Source: Rhizobium mesosinicum (GTDB lineage: Bacteria; Pseudomonadota; Alphaproteobacteria; Rhizobiales; Rhizobiaceae). From it: a stretch of 64,000 bases of DNA. Shown here piece after piece: positions 54,855-62,225 of the stretch. Each line of letters starts with the position of its first letter. The first letter of the stretch is position 1. The translations under genes and the position numbers were made by a program. Where the stretch lies: contig NZ_JAEUAK010000005.1 in NCBI RefSeq assembly GCF_019511345.1, positions 186,001 to 250,000 on the forward strand, written 5' to 3'. The notes beneath the pieces are model-generated. The model ran no database searches and was not told the DNA's origin. It saw only the letters and a program-made list of their open reading frames with translations.

Positions 54855-55199
54855 ATGCAATACGCACTTATCATTCGTGAATCCGCAGAAGACTTCGTCG
54901 TCCGCCGCAACGACCCTGCCTACCGCGATGGCTGGACGGCCTACACCAAGGCACTGGTGCAAGCCGGAATCTTGACCGCCGGTGCCGGCCTGACCTCGCC
55001 CGAGACAGGCACGATCCTGCGTCGCAAGGGTGAGAACCACGATGTACAGGATGGCCCCTACCCGGAAGGCAAGGAATCGCTCGGCGGCTTCTATGTAATC
55101 GACGTGCCCGATCTCGATACAGCGCTCGCATGGGCCACACGGGTTCCCGTCTCCGAACAGGGGTCGGTGGAAATACGGCCCCGGCTGCAGGTCGCGTGA
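54855..55199 (+). CDS. YCII-related (DGPF-domain) protein
   Basis: This 114-residue ferredoxin-like-fold protein has the opening MQYALIIRESAEDF and the DGPYPEGKESLGGFYVIDVPD stretch (DGPF/DGPY motif with the gene-family GGFYVID). YCII/DGPF proteins cluster with ECF42-type sigma factors, as here, where the sigma gene starts 7 bases later. ATG 54855 follows atcaggagttt. Biochemical role is unknown. Confidence 0.87.
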   Translation: MQYALIIRESAEDFVVRRNDPAYRDGWTAYTKALVQAGILTAGAGLTSPETGTILRRKGENHDVQDGPYPEGKESLGGFYVIDVPDLDTALAWATRVPVSEQGSVEIRPRLQVA

Positions 55200-55206
55200 G
55201 GCCGTT

Positions 55207-56457
55207 GTGACATCAGATGCGGGCCGTGCCGCCGAGAAGGTAGCACGGCAATCCTACGGCAAGCTCATCGCCTTCCTTGCCGCCCGCTCCCGCGACGTTC
55301 CGGCGGCGGAGGACGCCCTGTCTGATGCGCTGGCGGCCGCGTTGCGGGTCTGGCCCGAGCGCGGCATTCCCGACAATCCCGAGAGCTGGCTTCTCACCGC
55401 AGCCCGCCGCAACCTTATACAGGCTGCCCGCCGTCGAACCGTGCGCGACAATGCCAGCGGGACGATTGCGCTGGCCGTCGAGGAGGCCGAGCAGCGCATG
55501 AACGACGCACGAAACGCCGACTTTTCCGATGAACGGCTGAAGCTGCTTTTTGTCTGCACACACCCGGCAATTGATCAATCCGTTCACACACCCCTGATGC
55601 TTCAGACCGTGCTCGGCATTGATGCGAAGACAATCGCGCAGGCCTTCGTAATCTCCCCGGATGCCATGAGCCAACGCCTGGTGCGGGCCAAGGCCAAGAT
55701 CCGCGACGCCGGCATTCCCTTCACCATTCCCGAGCGGCAGATCCTGACGGAACGCCTGGCAGACGTGCTCTCGGCAATCTATGCCGCCTACGGGCTCGGC
55801 TGGGACGGTCTCGATGGTGAAGGAGACAATCGCACGGGTCTGACCGATGAAGCGATCTGGCTTGGCCGCGCACTCATGACCATTCTGCCCGAAGAGCCCG
55901 AGGTTATCGGCCTGCTCTCACTGATGCTCTATTGCGAGGCGAGAAGACACGCACGACGTGATGGGGATGGCGTCTATATACCGCTTGAGGAGCAGGATAC
56001 CGGTCTCTGGAACGAAATCATGATGGCCGAAGCCGATGCATTGCTGCGCAAGGCGGGCACCTTCGATCGTTTCGGTCCATTTCAGTGCCAGGCGGCGATC
56101 CAGTCCGTCCACGCCACGCGCCGCCGGACGGGTACGATCGATTGGAAAGCGCTCGTCACCCTCTACCGAGCGCTGATCGCGATGAAACCGACACTCGGGT
56201 CGGAGGTCAGCCATGCCGCCGTGATCGGCAGGGTCGATGGCGCGGCCCCGGCCATCGCGCTGCTGAACGGGTTGGAACAGCGAGGCATCGCCAACTACCA
56301 GCCTTACTGGGCGGTGCGGGCTCATCTGCTGGCAGACCTTGGCGAAAGCGATGCCGCTGCAGAAGCTTACAGGATAGCGATCGGCCTCAGCGACAGTCCC
56401 GCCGTCCGCACCTTCCTCACCGGCAAACTTCGGGCCGTTATTTCTCGGTCAGCTTGA
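55207..56457 (+). CDS. ECF42-type RNA polymerase sigma factor with large C-terminal extension
   Basis: This 416-residue protein has a sigma-2 region in the first 90 residues (FLAARSRDVPAAEDALSDAL, PDNPESWLLTAARRNLIQAAR) and sigma-4 at about 115-170 (LLFVCTHPAIDQSVHTPLML, SPDAMSQRLVRAKAKIR). The long helical C-terminal domain has TPR-like character (LYRALIAMKPTLGSEVSHAAV). Such ECF42 proteins replace a classical anti-sigma factor with the C-terminal domain and regulate YCII genes. The start is GTG, coupled to the YCII gene. Its last 20 bases overlap the convergent OmpA-domain gene. Confidence 0.88.
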   Translation: MTSDAGRAAEKVARQSYGKLIAFLAARSRDVPAAEDALSDALAAALRVWPERGIPDNPESWLLTAARRNLIQAARRRTVRDNASGTIALAVEEAEQRMNDARNADFSDERLKLLFVCTHPAIDQSVHTPLMLQTVLGIDAKTIAQAFVISPDAMSQRLVRAKAKIRDAGIPFTIPERQILTERLADVLSAIYAAYGLGWDGLDGEGDNRTGLTDEAIWLGRALMTILPEEPEVIGLLSLMLYCEARRHARRDGDGVYIPLEEQDTGLWNEIMMAEADALLRKAGTFDRFGPFQCQAAIQSVHATRRRTGTIDWKALVTLYRALIAMKPTLGSEVSHAAVIGRVDGAAPAIALLNGLEQRGIANYQPYWAVRAHLLADLGESDAAAEAYRIAIGLSDSPAVRTFLTGKLRAVISRSA

Positions 56458-57469
56458 GCTCGATACGGCGGTTGGTGGCGCGAGCTTCCGGCGTGTCGCC
56501 AGGTGCAATCGGCTGGAATTCACCAAACCCTGCCGCAACGAGCCGGTCGGCGGGCACGCCCTGCGCGATCAGGAACTTCACGACCGAAATCGCGCGGGCG
56601 GATGAAAGCTCCCAGTTGTCGCGGTAGCGGCCTGAGCCCGACAGCGCGACATTGTCCGTATGGCCATCGACGCGCAGAACCCAGTTGATCTCGGGCGGAA
56701 TTTCCTTGGCGAGGTCCAGCAAGGCAGCGGCAAGCTTTGCCATTTCCGTTTGGCCATCCGGATTAAGGTCGGCACCGCCGGATGGAAACAGCACTTCGGA
56801 CTGGAAGACGAAACGGTCGCCGACGACGCGGATGTTGTCGCGGTCGGACAGAATTTCGCGCAGGCGGCCGAAGAAGTCCGACCTGTAGCGGTTGAGTTCC
56901 TGCACGCGCGCAGCCAGCGCCACGTTCAGGCGGCGGCCGAGATCGGCGATTTTCGTCTGCGAGGTCTGATCCTTCTCCTCGGAAGCCTGAAGTGCGGCCT
57001 CGACAGCGGCGATCTGGCTGCGTAGTGCCGCGATCTGCTGGTTGAGGAGCTCGACTTGGCTGAGGGCACGGTCGCTGACCTGCTTCTGCTCGTCGAGCTG
57101 CTGCGTCAGCGTTCCGATCTGCTGCTTTGCCGCATCCTGGCCGCCGGCACCCGCGCTGAGAAGCGCCTGCAATCGCGTACGCTCGCCTTCGGCACTTGCA
57201 AGCGAAGCCTGGAGATTGGCAACGGAATCCTGAAGATCCTGATTGCTGCCCTTCTCAAGCGCCAGCAATTGCGTGAGTTCGTTGATCTGGCCATTGAGAC
57301 GCGCCAGCACCTCGTCACGGCCGCTGATTTCGCGGCTGAGAATGAACTGGCCGACAACGAAAACCGTGAGGATGAACATGATGGCGATGAGCAGCGTCGA
57401 TAGAGCATCGACGAAGCCCGGCCAGTAGTCCACCGCGCGTTGATGGCGGCGGTTGCGGGCAAGAGGCAT
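56438..57469 (-). CDS. MotB/OmpA-domain protein with long coiled coil
   Basis: This 343-residue protein has one N-terminal membrane helix with a MotB-like Asp (YWPGFVDALSTLLIAIMFIL), a coiled coil from about 45 to 175 (rich in Gln/Leu/Ala), and a C-terminal OmpA peptidoglycan-binding domain (LRVDGHTDNVAL and the NRRIELKL ending). It pairs with the MotA/TolQ-type gene just upstream (4 bases apart). No flagellar genes are nearby, so it is an envelope-energised complex of unknown job rather than the flagellar stator. Confidence 0.88.
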   Translation of the reverse strand: MPLARNRRHQRAVDYWPGFVDALSTLLIAIMFILTVFVVGQFILSREISGRDEVLARLNGQINELTQLLALEKGSNQDLQDSVANLQASLASAEGERTRLQALLSAGAGGQDAAKQQIGTLTQQLDEQKQVSDRALSQVELLNQQIAALRSQIAAVEAALQASEEKDQTSQTKIADLGRRLNVALAARVQELNRYRSDFFGRLREILSDRDNIRVVGDRFVFQSEVLFPSGGADLNPDGQTEMAKLAAALLDLAKEIPPEINWVLRVDGHTDNVALSGSGRYRDNWELSSARAISVVKFLIAQGVPADRLVAAGFGEFQPIAPGDTPEARATNRRIELKLTEK

Positions 57470-57472
57470 GGC

Positions 57473-58573
57473 TTACTTGCCCTCGCTCTTTTCGACATGG
57501 CCGGACCGTTCGCGCGCTCTGTCGCCGCCGCGGTCTTGGACGCCGATTCGTTCAGCCAGACGATCGAGCGTGCGGCGCATCGCCTTTGCCTCGTCCTGCT
57601 GGACCTCGATCCAGTCGCGCAGCATCTGCTGCTCGTTGCGCATGTTCTTGACGAGGCCCTGGATGCCTTCGGCAAGGCTTGCCATGGCGGCGACCGATCG
57701 CTGGCTGGACGCGCCGTCCCCTTCGGCTACCTTTCGCAGATATTCCGACAGTGCCTTCATATCTTCCGACGAGCCGCCGGAAACGCCATCGAGCGCCGGC
57801 ACCGGAATGTCCGAGCCGACATCGGTAATGGAGGAGAGCCAGTTTTCCAGCTCCGTATAGAAACGGTTCTGCGCACGTCCGGCCTGCAGATCGAGGAACC
57901 CGAGGATCAGCGAACCCGAAAGACCGAGCAGCGAGGATGAGAAAGCCTGACCCATCCCCGAAAGCGGCGTCGCGAGCCCTTCCTTCAGCGTCGAAAGCAC
58001 ATCGCCCGTGCCATTCGAGCCGGCATCGAGCGACTGGATGACAGAACTGATCGAGCCTATCGTGCCGATAAGGCCCCAGAAGGTGCCGAGCAGGCCGAGG
58101 AAGACGAGCAGGCCGATGAGATAGCGGGAAACGTCACGCGACTCGTCGAGGCGGTTGGCAATCGAATCCAGAATGGAGCGCAGCGCGGTGGTCGATAATG
58201 CAACCCCGGACCTGCTGCGATTTCCGATCAGCGCCCGCATCGGCGCGAGCAGCCGCGGATGGCGATTCACCTTCTCGGCGCTGCCAGCAGCGCGGAAAGA
58301 ATTGAACCAGCGTACTTCCGGGCGAAGCGACAATACATGATTGAAAACGAGAATGATTCCAACGGCAAGAACGCCGACTATGAGACCGTTCAGGCCCGGA
58401 TTATGCATGAAGGCAGTTTGTGTCTGCCGGAACAGGATCGCGGCTATGAAGCCCACGATGATGAGGAACAGCACCATCGTCCAGAAGAACGACATCGGGC
58501 TGGAGAGTTTGTAAGCGTAGCCACCGGCCGTCTTCTCGGTCGAGCCGAACTCGGCCACATTCACATTTTCCAT
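57473..58573 (-). CDS. MotA/TolQ/ExbB-type proton-channel protein
   Basis: This 366-residue membrane protein has two N-terminal helices (MSFFWTMVLFLIIVGFIAAIL and LIVGVLAVGIILVFNHVLSL), a cytoplasmic loop, and the channel region YLIGLLVFLGLLGTFWGLIG with GMGQAFSSSLLGLSGSLILG. The GTFWGL and SxxGL elements match the MotA/TolQ/ExbB family. The C-terminal 100 residues form a cytoplasmic coiled coil ending in a charged tail. With the downstream OmpA-domain partner it should form a stator-like proton-driven complex. RBS gaggaacct. Confidence 0.87.
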   Translation of the reverse strand: MENVNVAEFGSTEKTAGGYAYKLSSPMSFFWTMVLFLIIVGFIAAILFRQTQTAFMHNPGLNGLIVGVLAVGIILVFNHVLSLRPEVRWFNSFRAAGSAEKVNRHPRLLAPMRALIGNRSRSGVALSTTALRSILDSIANRLDESRDVSRYLIGLLVFLGLLGTFWGLIGTIGSISSVIQSLDAGSNGTGDVLSTLKEGLATPLSGMGQAFSSSLLGLSGSLILGFLDLQAGRAQNRFYTELENWLSSITDVGSDIPVPALDGVSGGSSEDMKALSEYLRKVAEGDGASSQRSVAAMASLAEGIQGLVKNMRNEQQMLRDWIEVQQDEAKAMRRTLDRLAERIGVQDRGGDRARERSGHVEKSEGK

Positions 58574-58685
58574 AGGTTCCTCGGCCTCCGGACTCTTTAC
58601 TGCCGAAGACTAGATCAACATTGTGCCAAATTGAAGTATGCGCAGGCGAAAAGCCGGACTTTACAACAGGCTGTTGCCTGAATCG

Positions 58686-59486
58686 TCACTTGGTCGGCAC
58701 TGGCCGCTTGACGACTTCCGTGAGCGCTTTGTGGATATGCTCGTTGCCGGCTATGATCGCACCGGTCTCCAGAATTGACGCCCCGCCGTCCCAGTCAGTC
58801 GCATAACCACCCGCTTCGCGGATGAGCAGAATGCCGGCGGCCACATCCCAGGGCGACAGTGCCGCTTCCCAGAAGCCGTCAAAACGACCGGCGGCCACAT
58901 AAGCAAGATCGAGCGAGACTGCGCCCATGCGGCGGATACCGGCGACTTCGCCCATGACATGGCGCAGCTCGATCAGGAACTTGCCGTGATTGCCGCGGCC
59001 GAGATGCGGCACGCCGCAGCCGATGACGCTGTCGGAAAGCACCCGGCGCGAGGCGACGCGCAGACGCCGATCGTTCAGGAACGCACCACCGCCACGCTCG
59101 GCAGTGTAGAGCTCGTCGGTAGCCGGATTGAAGACCACGCCTGCGACGATCTCATTGTTGCGCTCAAGCGCAATGGAAACCGCAAAAGCCGGAATGCCGT
59201 GCAGGAAGTTGGTCGTGCCGTCGAGCGGATCGACGATCCAGCGATGCGCGCCGTCGGTGCCCTTGATCTCTTCGCTCTCTTCGCCAAGGAAGCCATAGGT
59301 CGGACGAGCCTTGAGAAGCTCTTCCTTGACGATCTTTTCGGCCTTGCGGTCGGCATTCGAAACGAAATCGCCCGGTCCCTTCACGGATACCTGCAGGTTC
59401 TGCACTTCCCCGAAGTCACGCCCCAGCGATTTGCCTGCCTTGATGGCAGCCTGAACCATGACATTGAGAAGAGCTGAACGGGCCAT
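58686..59486 (-). CDS. Inositol-monophosphatase-family phosphatase (SuhB type)
   Basis: This 266-residue metal-dependent phosphatase has the signature GEESEEIKG (first metal-ligand Glu), WIVDPLDGTTNFLHGIP with the DPLDGTTN lithium-sensitive site, and ALSPWDVAAGILLIREAGG. SuhB-type proteins hydrolyse inositol 1-phosphate, and some also act as transcription or ribosome-assembly factors. The gene stands alone between the MotA-like gene and the chemotaxis genes. Confidence 0.9.
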   Translation of the reverse strand: MARSALLNVMVQAAIKAGKSLGRDFGEVQNLQVSVKGPGDFVSNADRKAEKIVKEELLKARPTYGFLGEESEEIKGTDGAHRWIVDPLDGTTNFLHGIPAFAVSIALERNNEIVAGVVFNPATDELYTAERGGGAFLNDRRLRVASRRVLSDSVIGCGVPHLGRGNHGKFLIELRHVMGEVAGIRRMGAVSLDLAYVAAGRFDGFWEAALSPWDVAAGILLIREAGGYATDWDGGASILETGAIIAGNEHIHKALTEVVKRPVPTK

Positions 59487-59678
59487 GTGGGCATTTTCCT
59501 TGGATAATACGGGACGCGCTGTCAGGGGCGGGATATGTCCCTGAACGCCGGAAGCGACAGCGCTGCATAGATTGGCGGCCTCAAGACCACAAAATCAGGG
59601 AAATTTCAAGGGGAATGCCGCATGGCAGGTCCAGACGGCGGCGCGAATTCGCCGCCCTTCCGTTTTAGTATTCGAAAT

Positions 59679-60776
59679 TCAAGACTTCTGCTGCGTGATC
59701 AGCACTTCGCGGGCGATCTGGTCGAGCGGTAGGATACGGTCGACACCGCCCTTGGCGATCGCTTCCTTCGGCATGCCGAAGACAACCGATGTCGCCTCGT
59801 CCTGCGCGACGGTGTAGGCGCCGGCCTGATGCATTTCCAGCATGCCGCGCGCACCGTCGTCTCCCATTCCGGTCATGATAATACCCATCGCATTGGAGCC
59901 GGCAGAGCGGGCAGCCGAACGAAAGAGCACGTCGACCGACGGGCGATGGCGAGAGACCAGCGGCCCGGGCTTGACCGACACATGATAACGCGCACCCTGA
60001 CGCTCCAGCAGCATATGCTTGTCGCCCGGCGCGATCAGCACATGACCGCGCAGCACCGGATCGCCGTCGGCTGCTTCCTTGACCTCGACCTCGCAAAGAC
60101 CGTTGAGGCGCTTGGCGAAAGCCGCAGTGAATTTCTCCGGCATGTGCTGGACGATTACCATGCCCGGCGCATTGGCCGGCAGCGCCTCCAGAAATTCACG
60201 CAGGGCTTCCGTTCCACCCGTCGAAGCGCCGACGCAGACGACCATTTCCGTCGTCTTCGCCATGGCTCTGCCAGTCGGTGGCGGCAGCATCGCATCGGCC
60301 GTCAGCTTCTTGGCCGGCCCTTCCGCCGAAGCCGAACGGACGCGGCCTGCAGCGCGGCGTGCATTCGCAAGCCGTGCATGCGAAGCGCTCTTCACCACTT
60401 CACGGATACGCATCGCATCATCGGCGAGACTGTCGGCCGCACCGATCTTCGATTTCAGGATGACATCGACAGCTCCAGCCTCCAGCGCCTGCAGCAGCGT
60501 TTCCGAACCTGCTTCCGTCAGCGACGAACACATGACAACCGGGATAGGCCGCTGTGACATGAGCTTGCGCAAGAACGTAATGCCATCCATGCGCGGCATC
60601 TCGACATCGAGCGTGATGACATCGGGGATCTCTTCCTGGATCTTGCGCGCCGCCATGAAAGGGTCGGAGGCGACGCCCATGATCTCAATGTCCGGATCTC
60701 CCTCCAGAACCTTCGTCAACGTCTGCCGAACGCTGGCGGAATCGTCGATGATGAGGACACGGATCTTCTTATTCAT
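59679..60776 (-). CDS. cheB: Chemotaxis protein-glutamate methylesterase CheB
   Basis: This 365-residue CheB has a receiver domain at its N terminus ([14 protein letters not shown], phospho-acceptor Asp in [13 protein letters not shown]), a linker of about 50 residues, and the methylesterase domain with the catalytic Ser in [12 protein letters not shown], His in [18 protein letters not shown] and a [12 protein letters not shown]sp. It demethylates and deamidates chemoreceptors when phosphorylated. It is the last gene of a unit read receptor-cheW-cheR-cheB. Confidence 0.93.
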   Translation of the reverse strand: MNKKIRVLIIDDSASVRQTLTKVLEGDPDIEIMGVASDPFMAARKIQEEIPDVITLDVEMPRMDGITFLRKLMSQRPIPVVMCSSLTEAGSETLLQALEAGAVDVILKSKIGAADSLADDAMRIREVVKSASHARLANARRAAGRVRSASAEGPAKKLTADAMLPPPTGRAMAKTTEMVVCVGASTGGTEALREFLEALPANAPGMVIVQHMPEKFTAAFAKRLNGLCEVEVKEAADGDPVLRGHVLIAPGDKHMLLERQGARYHVSVKPGPLVSRHRPSVDVLFRSAARSAGSNAMGIIMTGMGDDGARGMLEMHQAGAYTVAQDEATSVVFGMPKEAIAKGGVDRILPLDQIAREVLITQQKS

Positions 60777-60785
60777 GAAATCCTC

Positions 60786-61640
60786 TCAGATCCGCTGAAA
60801 CACCGTATTTGAAACCTGCTTCAAGGGAAGGTCGAAGCCGGTGATCGATTCCGAGTGGCCGATAAACATGTATCCCCCTTTGGCGAGGCAATCGCAGAGG
60901 CGGCCGAGGACGCCCGCCTGGGTCTGCTTGTCGAAGTAGATCAATACGTTGCGACAAAAGATCAGGTGCATCATGTCACCGACAGGATATTTCTCATCCA
61001 TCAGGTTCATGCGGGCGAAGCCGACACGGCTGCGCAGCTTCGGCGAGATGCGAACCTCGCGGCGACCCTGCTGCTTGGCGACCATGACATATTTCTTCTG
61101 CAGGTCGCGCGGCACCGGAGCGACCAGATCTTCCGCATAAATACCCTTTCGCGCGGTCTGCAGCACATCAGTGGAAAGATCAGTCGCCAGTACACTGTAG
61201 GAGACATCGCTGCGGCTCTCGACAAATTCGGCCAGCACCATTGCCATCGTATAGGGCTCGGCCCCCGTCGAGCAGGCAGAACTCCATGTGCGGATCGTCC
61301 GCAGGCCGCTGTCGGCGAGCGTCGGCAGGGCAACCGTCTGCATATATTCGAAATGCTTGGCTTCCCGGAAAAAGTCGGTCTTGTTGGTCGTCACGACGTC
61401 GATCAGGTAGACCGTCTCCTGCTCAAGCCCACCCTCGTTGAACAGAAAGTCACAATAATCGTCAAAGCTCGCATGGCGCGTGGCTCGCAGACGCCGGCGC
61501 AGCCTGCCCTCCAGCATCGTCAGCTTCGTCGGCGGCATCTTGATGCCGCTATAATCATAGATGAACCGTGCCAGCTTGTCGAAATTACGCTTGCTGATCC
61601 TGTCACCCGGCAATTGGGTTTCTACCGCAGCCATACTCAT
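60786..61640 (-). CDS. cheR: Chemotaxis methyltransferase CheR
   Basis: This 284-residue S-adenosylmethionine-dependent enzyme methylates receptor glutamates. The N-terminal helical domain (FDKLARFIYDYSGIKMPP, KLTMLEGRLRRRLR) leads to the SAM domain with TWSSACSTGAEPYTMAMVL, DLSTDVLQTARKGIY, and MHLIFCRNVLIYFD. Features are complete. The stop lies 9 bases before cheB. Confidence 0.94.
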   Translation of the reverse strand: MSMAAVETQLPGDRISKRNFDKLARFIYDYSGIKMPPTKLTMLEGRLRRRLRATRHASFDDYCDFLFNEGGLEQETVYLIDVVTTNKTDFFREAKHFEYMQTVALPTLADSGLRTIRTWSSACSTGAEPYTMAMVLAEFVESRSDVSYSVLATDLSTDVLQTARKGIYAEDLVAPVPRDLQKKYVMVAKQQGRREVRISPKLRSRVGFARMNLMDEKYPVGDMMHLIFCRNVLIYFDKQTQAGVLGRLCDCLAKGGYMFIGHSESITGFDLPLKQVSNTVFQRI

Positions 61641-61672
61641 AAAACGTGACGCTCCGAACAGGTTTTGAAGGC

Positions 61673-62149
61673 TCAGGCGGCCGATTGCAGGACAGTGGCA
61701 TCCTCGCGCGACAGAAGTCGGGCAAGGTCGATTATGACGACGAAGCCGTTCTCGCGGCGCACGACACCAGCGATGTAATCCGACCGCCAGCGTACGCCGA
61801 TATCGGGTGCGGACTCGATCTGATCGCGACGGAAGGGCGTCACTTCGAAAACGCGATCGGCAACGAGGCCGAGCGTCAGAAGGCGATTTTCCAGGGGAAC
61901 GTCGAGGACAAGTACGCGCGTATGCGGCGTCGGCACGGTTTTCGACATGCCGAGCTTCAGGCGCAGATCGATCGTCGGAACGCCCTGACCGCGCACGTCG
62001 CGCAGACCGAGCAGATAGTCTGGACCATTCGGAATCTTGAATGCTTCCGCGTAGTCGAGGATTTCGCGCACCACCTCCACCGGGACGGCGAAGATCTCTT
62101 CGCCGAGGCTGAAGGTCACAAATTGGGCTTCCAGAGATGTTGTTGCCAT
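61673..62149 (-). CDS. cheW: Chemotaxis coupling protein CheW
   Basis: This 158-residue SH3-like scaffold links receptors to CheA: QFVTFSLGEEIFAVPVEVVR, EILDYAEAFKIPNGPDYLLG, LRDVRGQGVPTIDLR and a VADRVFEVTPF strand. Length is normal. ATG 62149 gives the usual CheW start; the frame extends further upstream to 62290 without support. It lies between the receptor gene and cheR. Confidence 0.94.
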   Translation of the reverse strand: MATTSLEAQFVTFSLGEEIFAVPVEVVREILDYAEAFKIPNGPDYLLGLRDVRGQGVPTIDLRLKLGMSKTVPTPHTRVLVLDVPLENRLLTLGLVADRVFEVTPFRRDQIESAPDIGVRWRSDYIAGVVRRENGFVVIIDLARLLSREDATVLQSAA

Positions 62150-62225
62150 GATCAACCGCTTTCCTTGGATTCGGGCGCCCCCATTATCGGGGACGCCTGT
62201 TAACAGATTGAAAGGACCCGGACGC

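Noticed and set aside
56438..58573. Zorya-like defence system (ZorA/ZorB)
   Set aside because: The MotA/MotB-like pair has no ZorC, ZorD or ZorE-type nuclease or helicase genes adjacent. An inositol-phosphatase gene and che genes flank it, so a defence role is not supported.
59630..59662. GC-rich inverted repeat after cheB as an intrinsic terminator
   Set aside because: The hairpin exists, but no T run follows on the cheB strand, and it is distorted by a mismatch. Not listed as a terminator.
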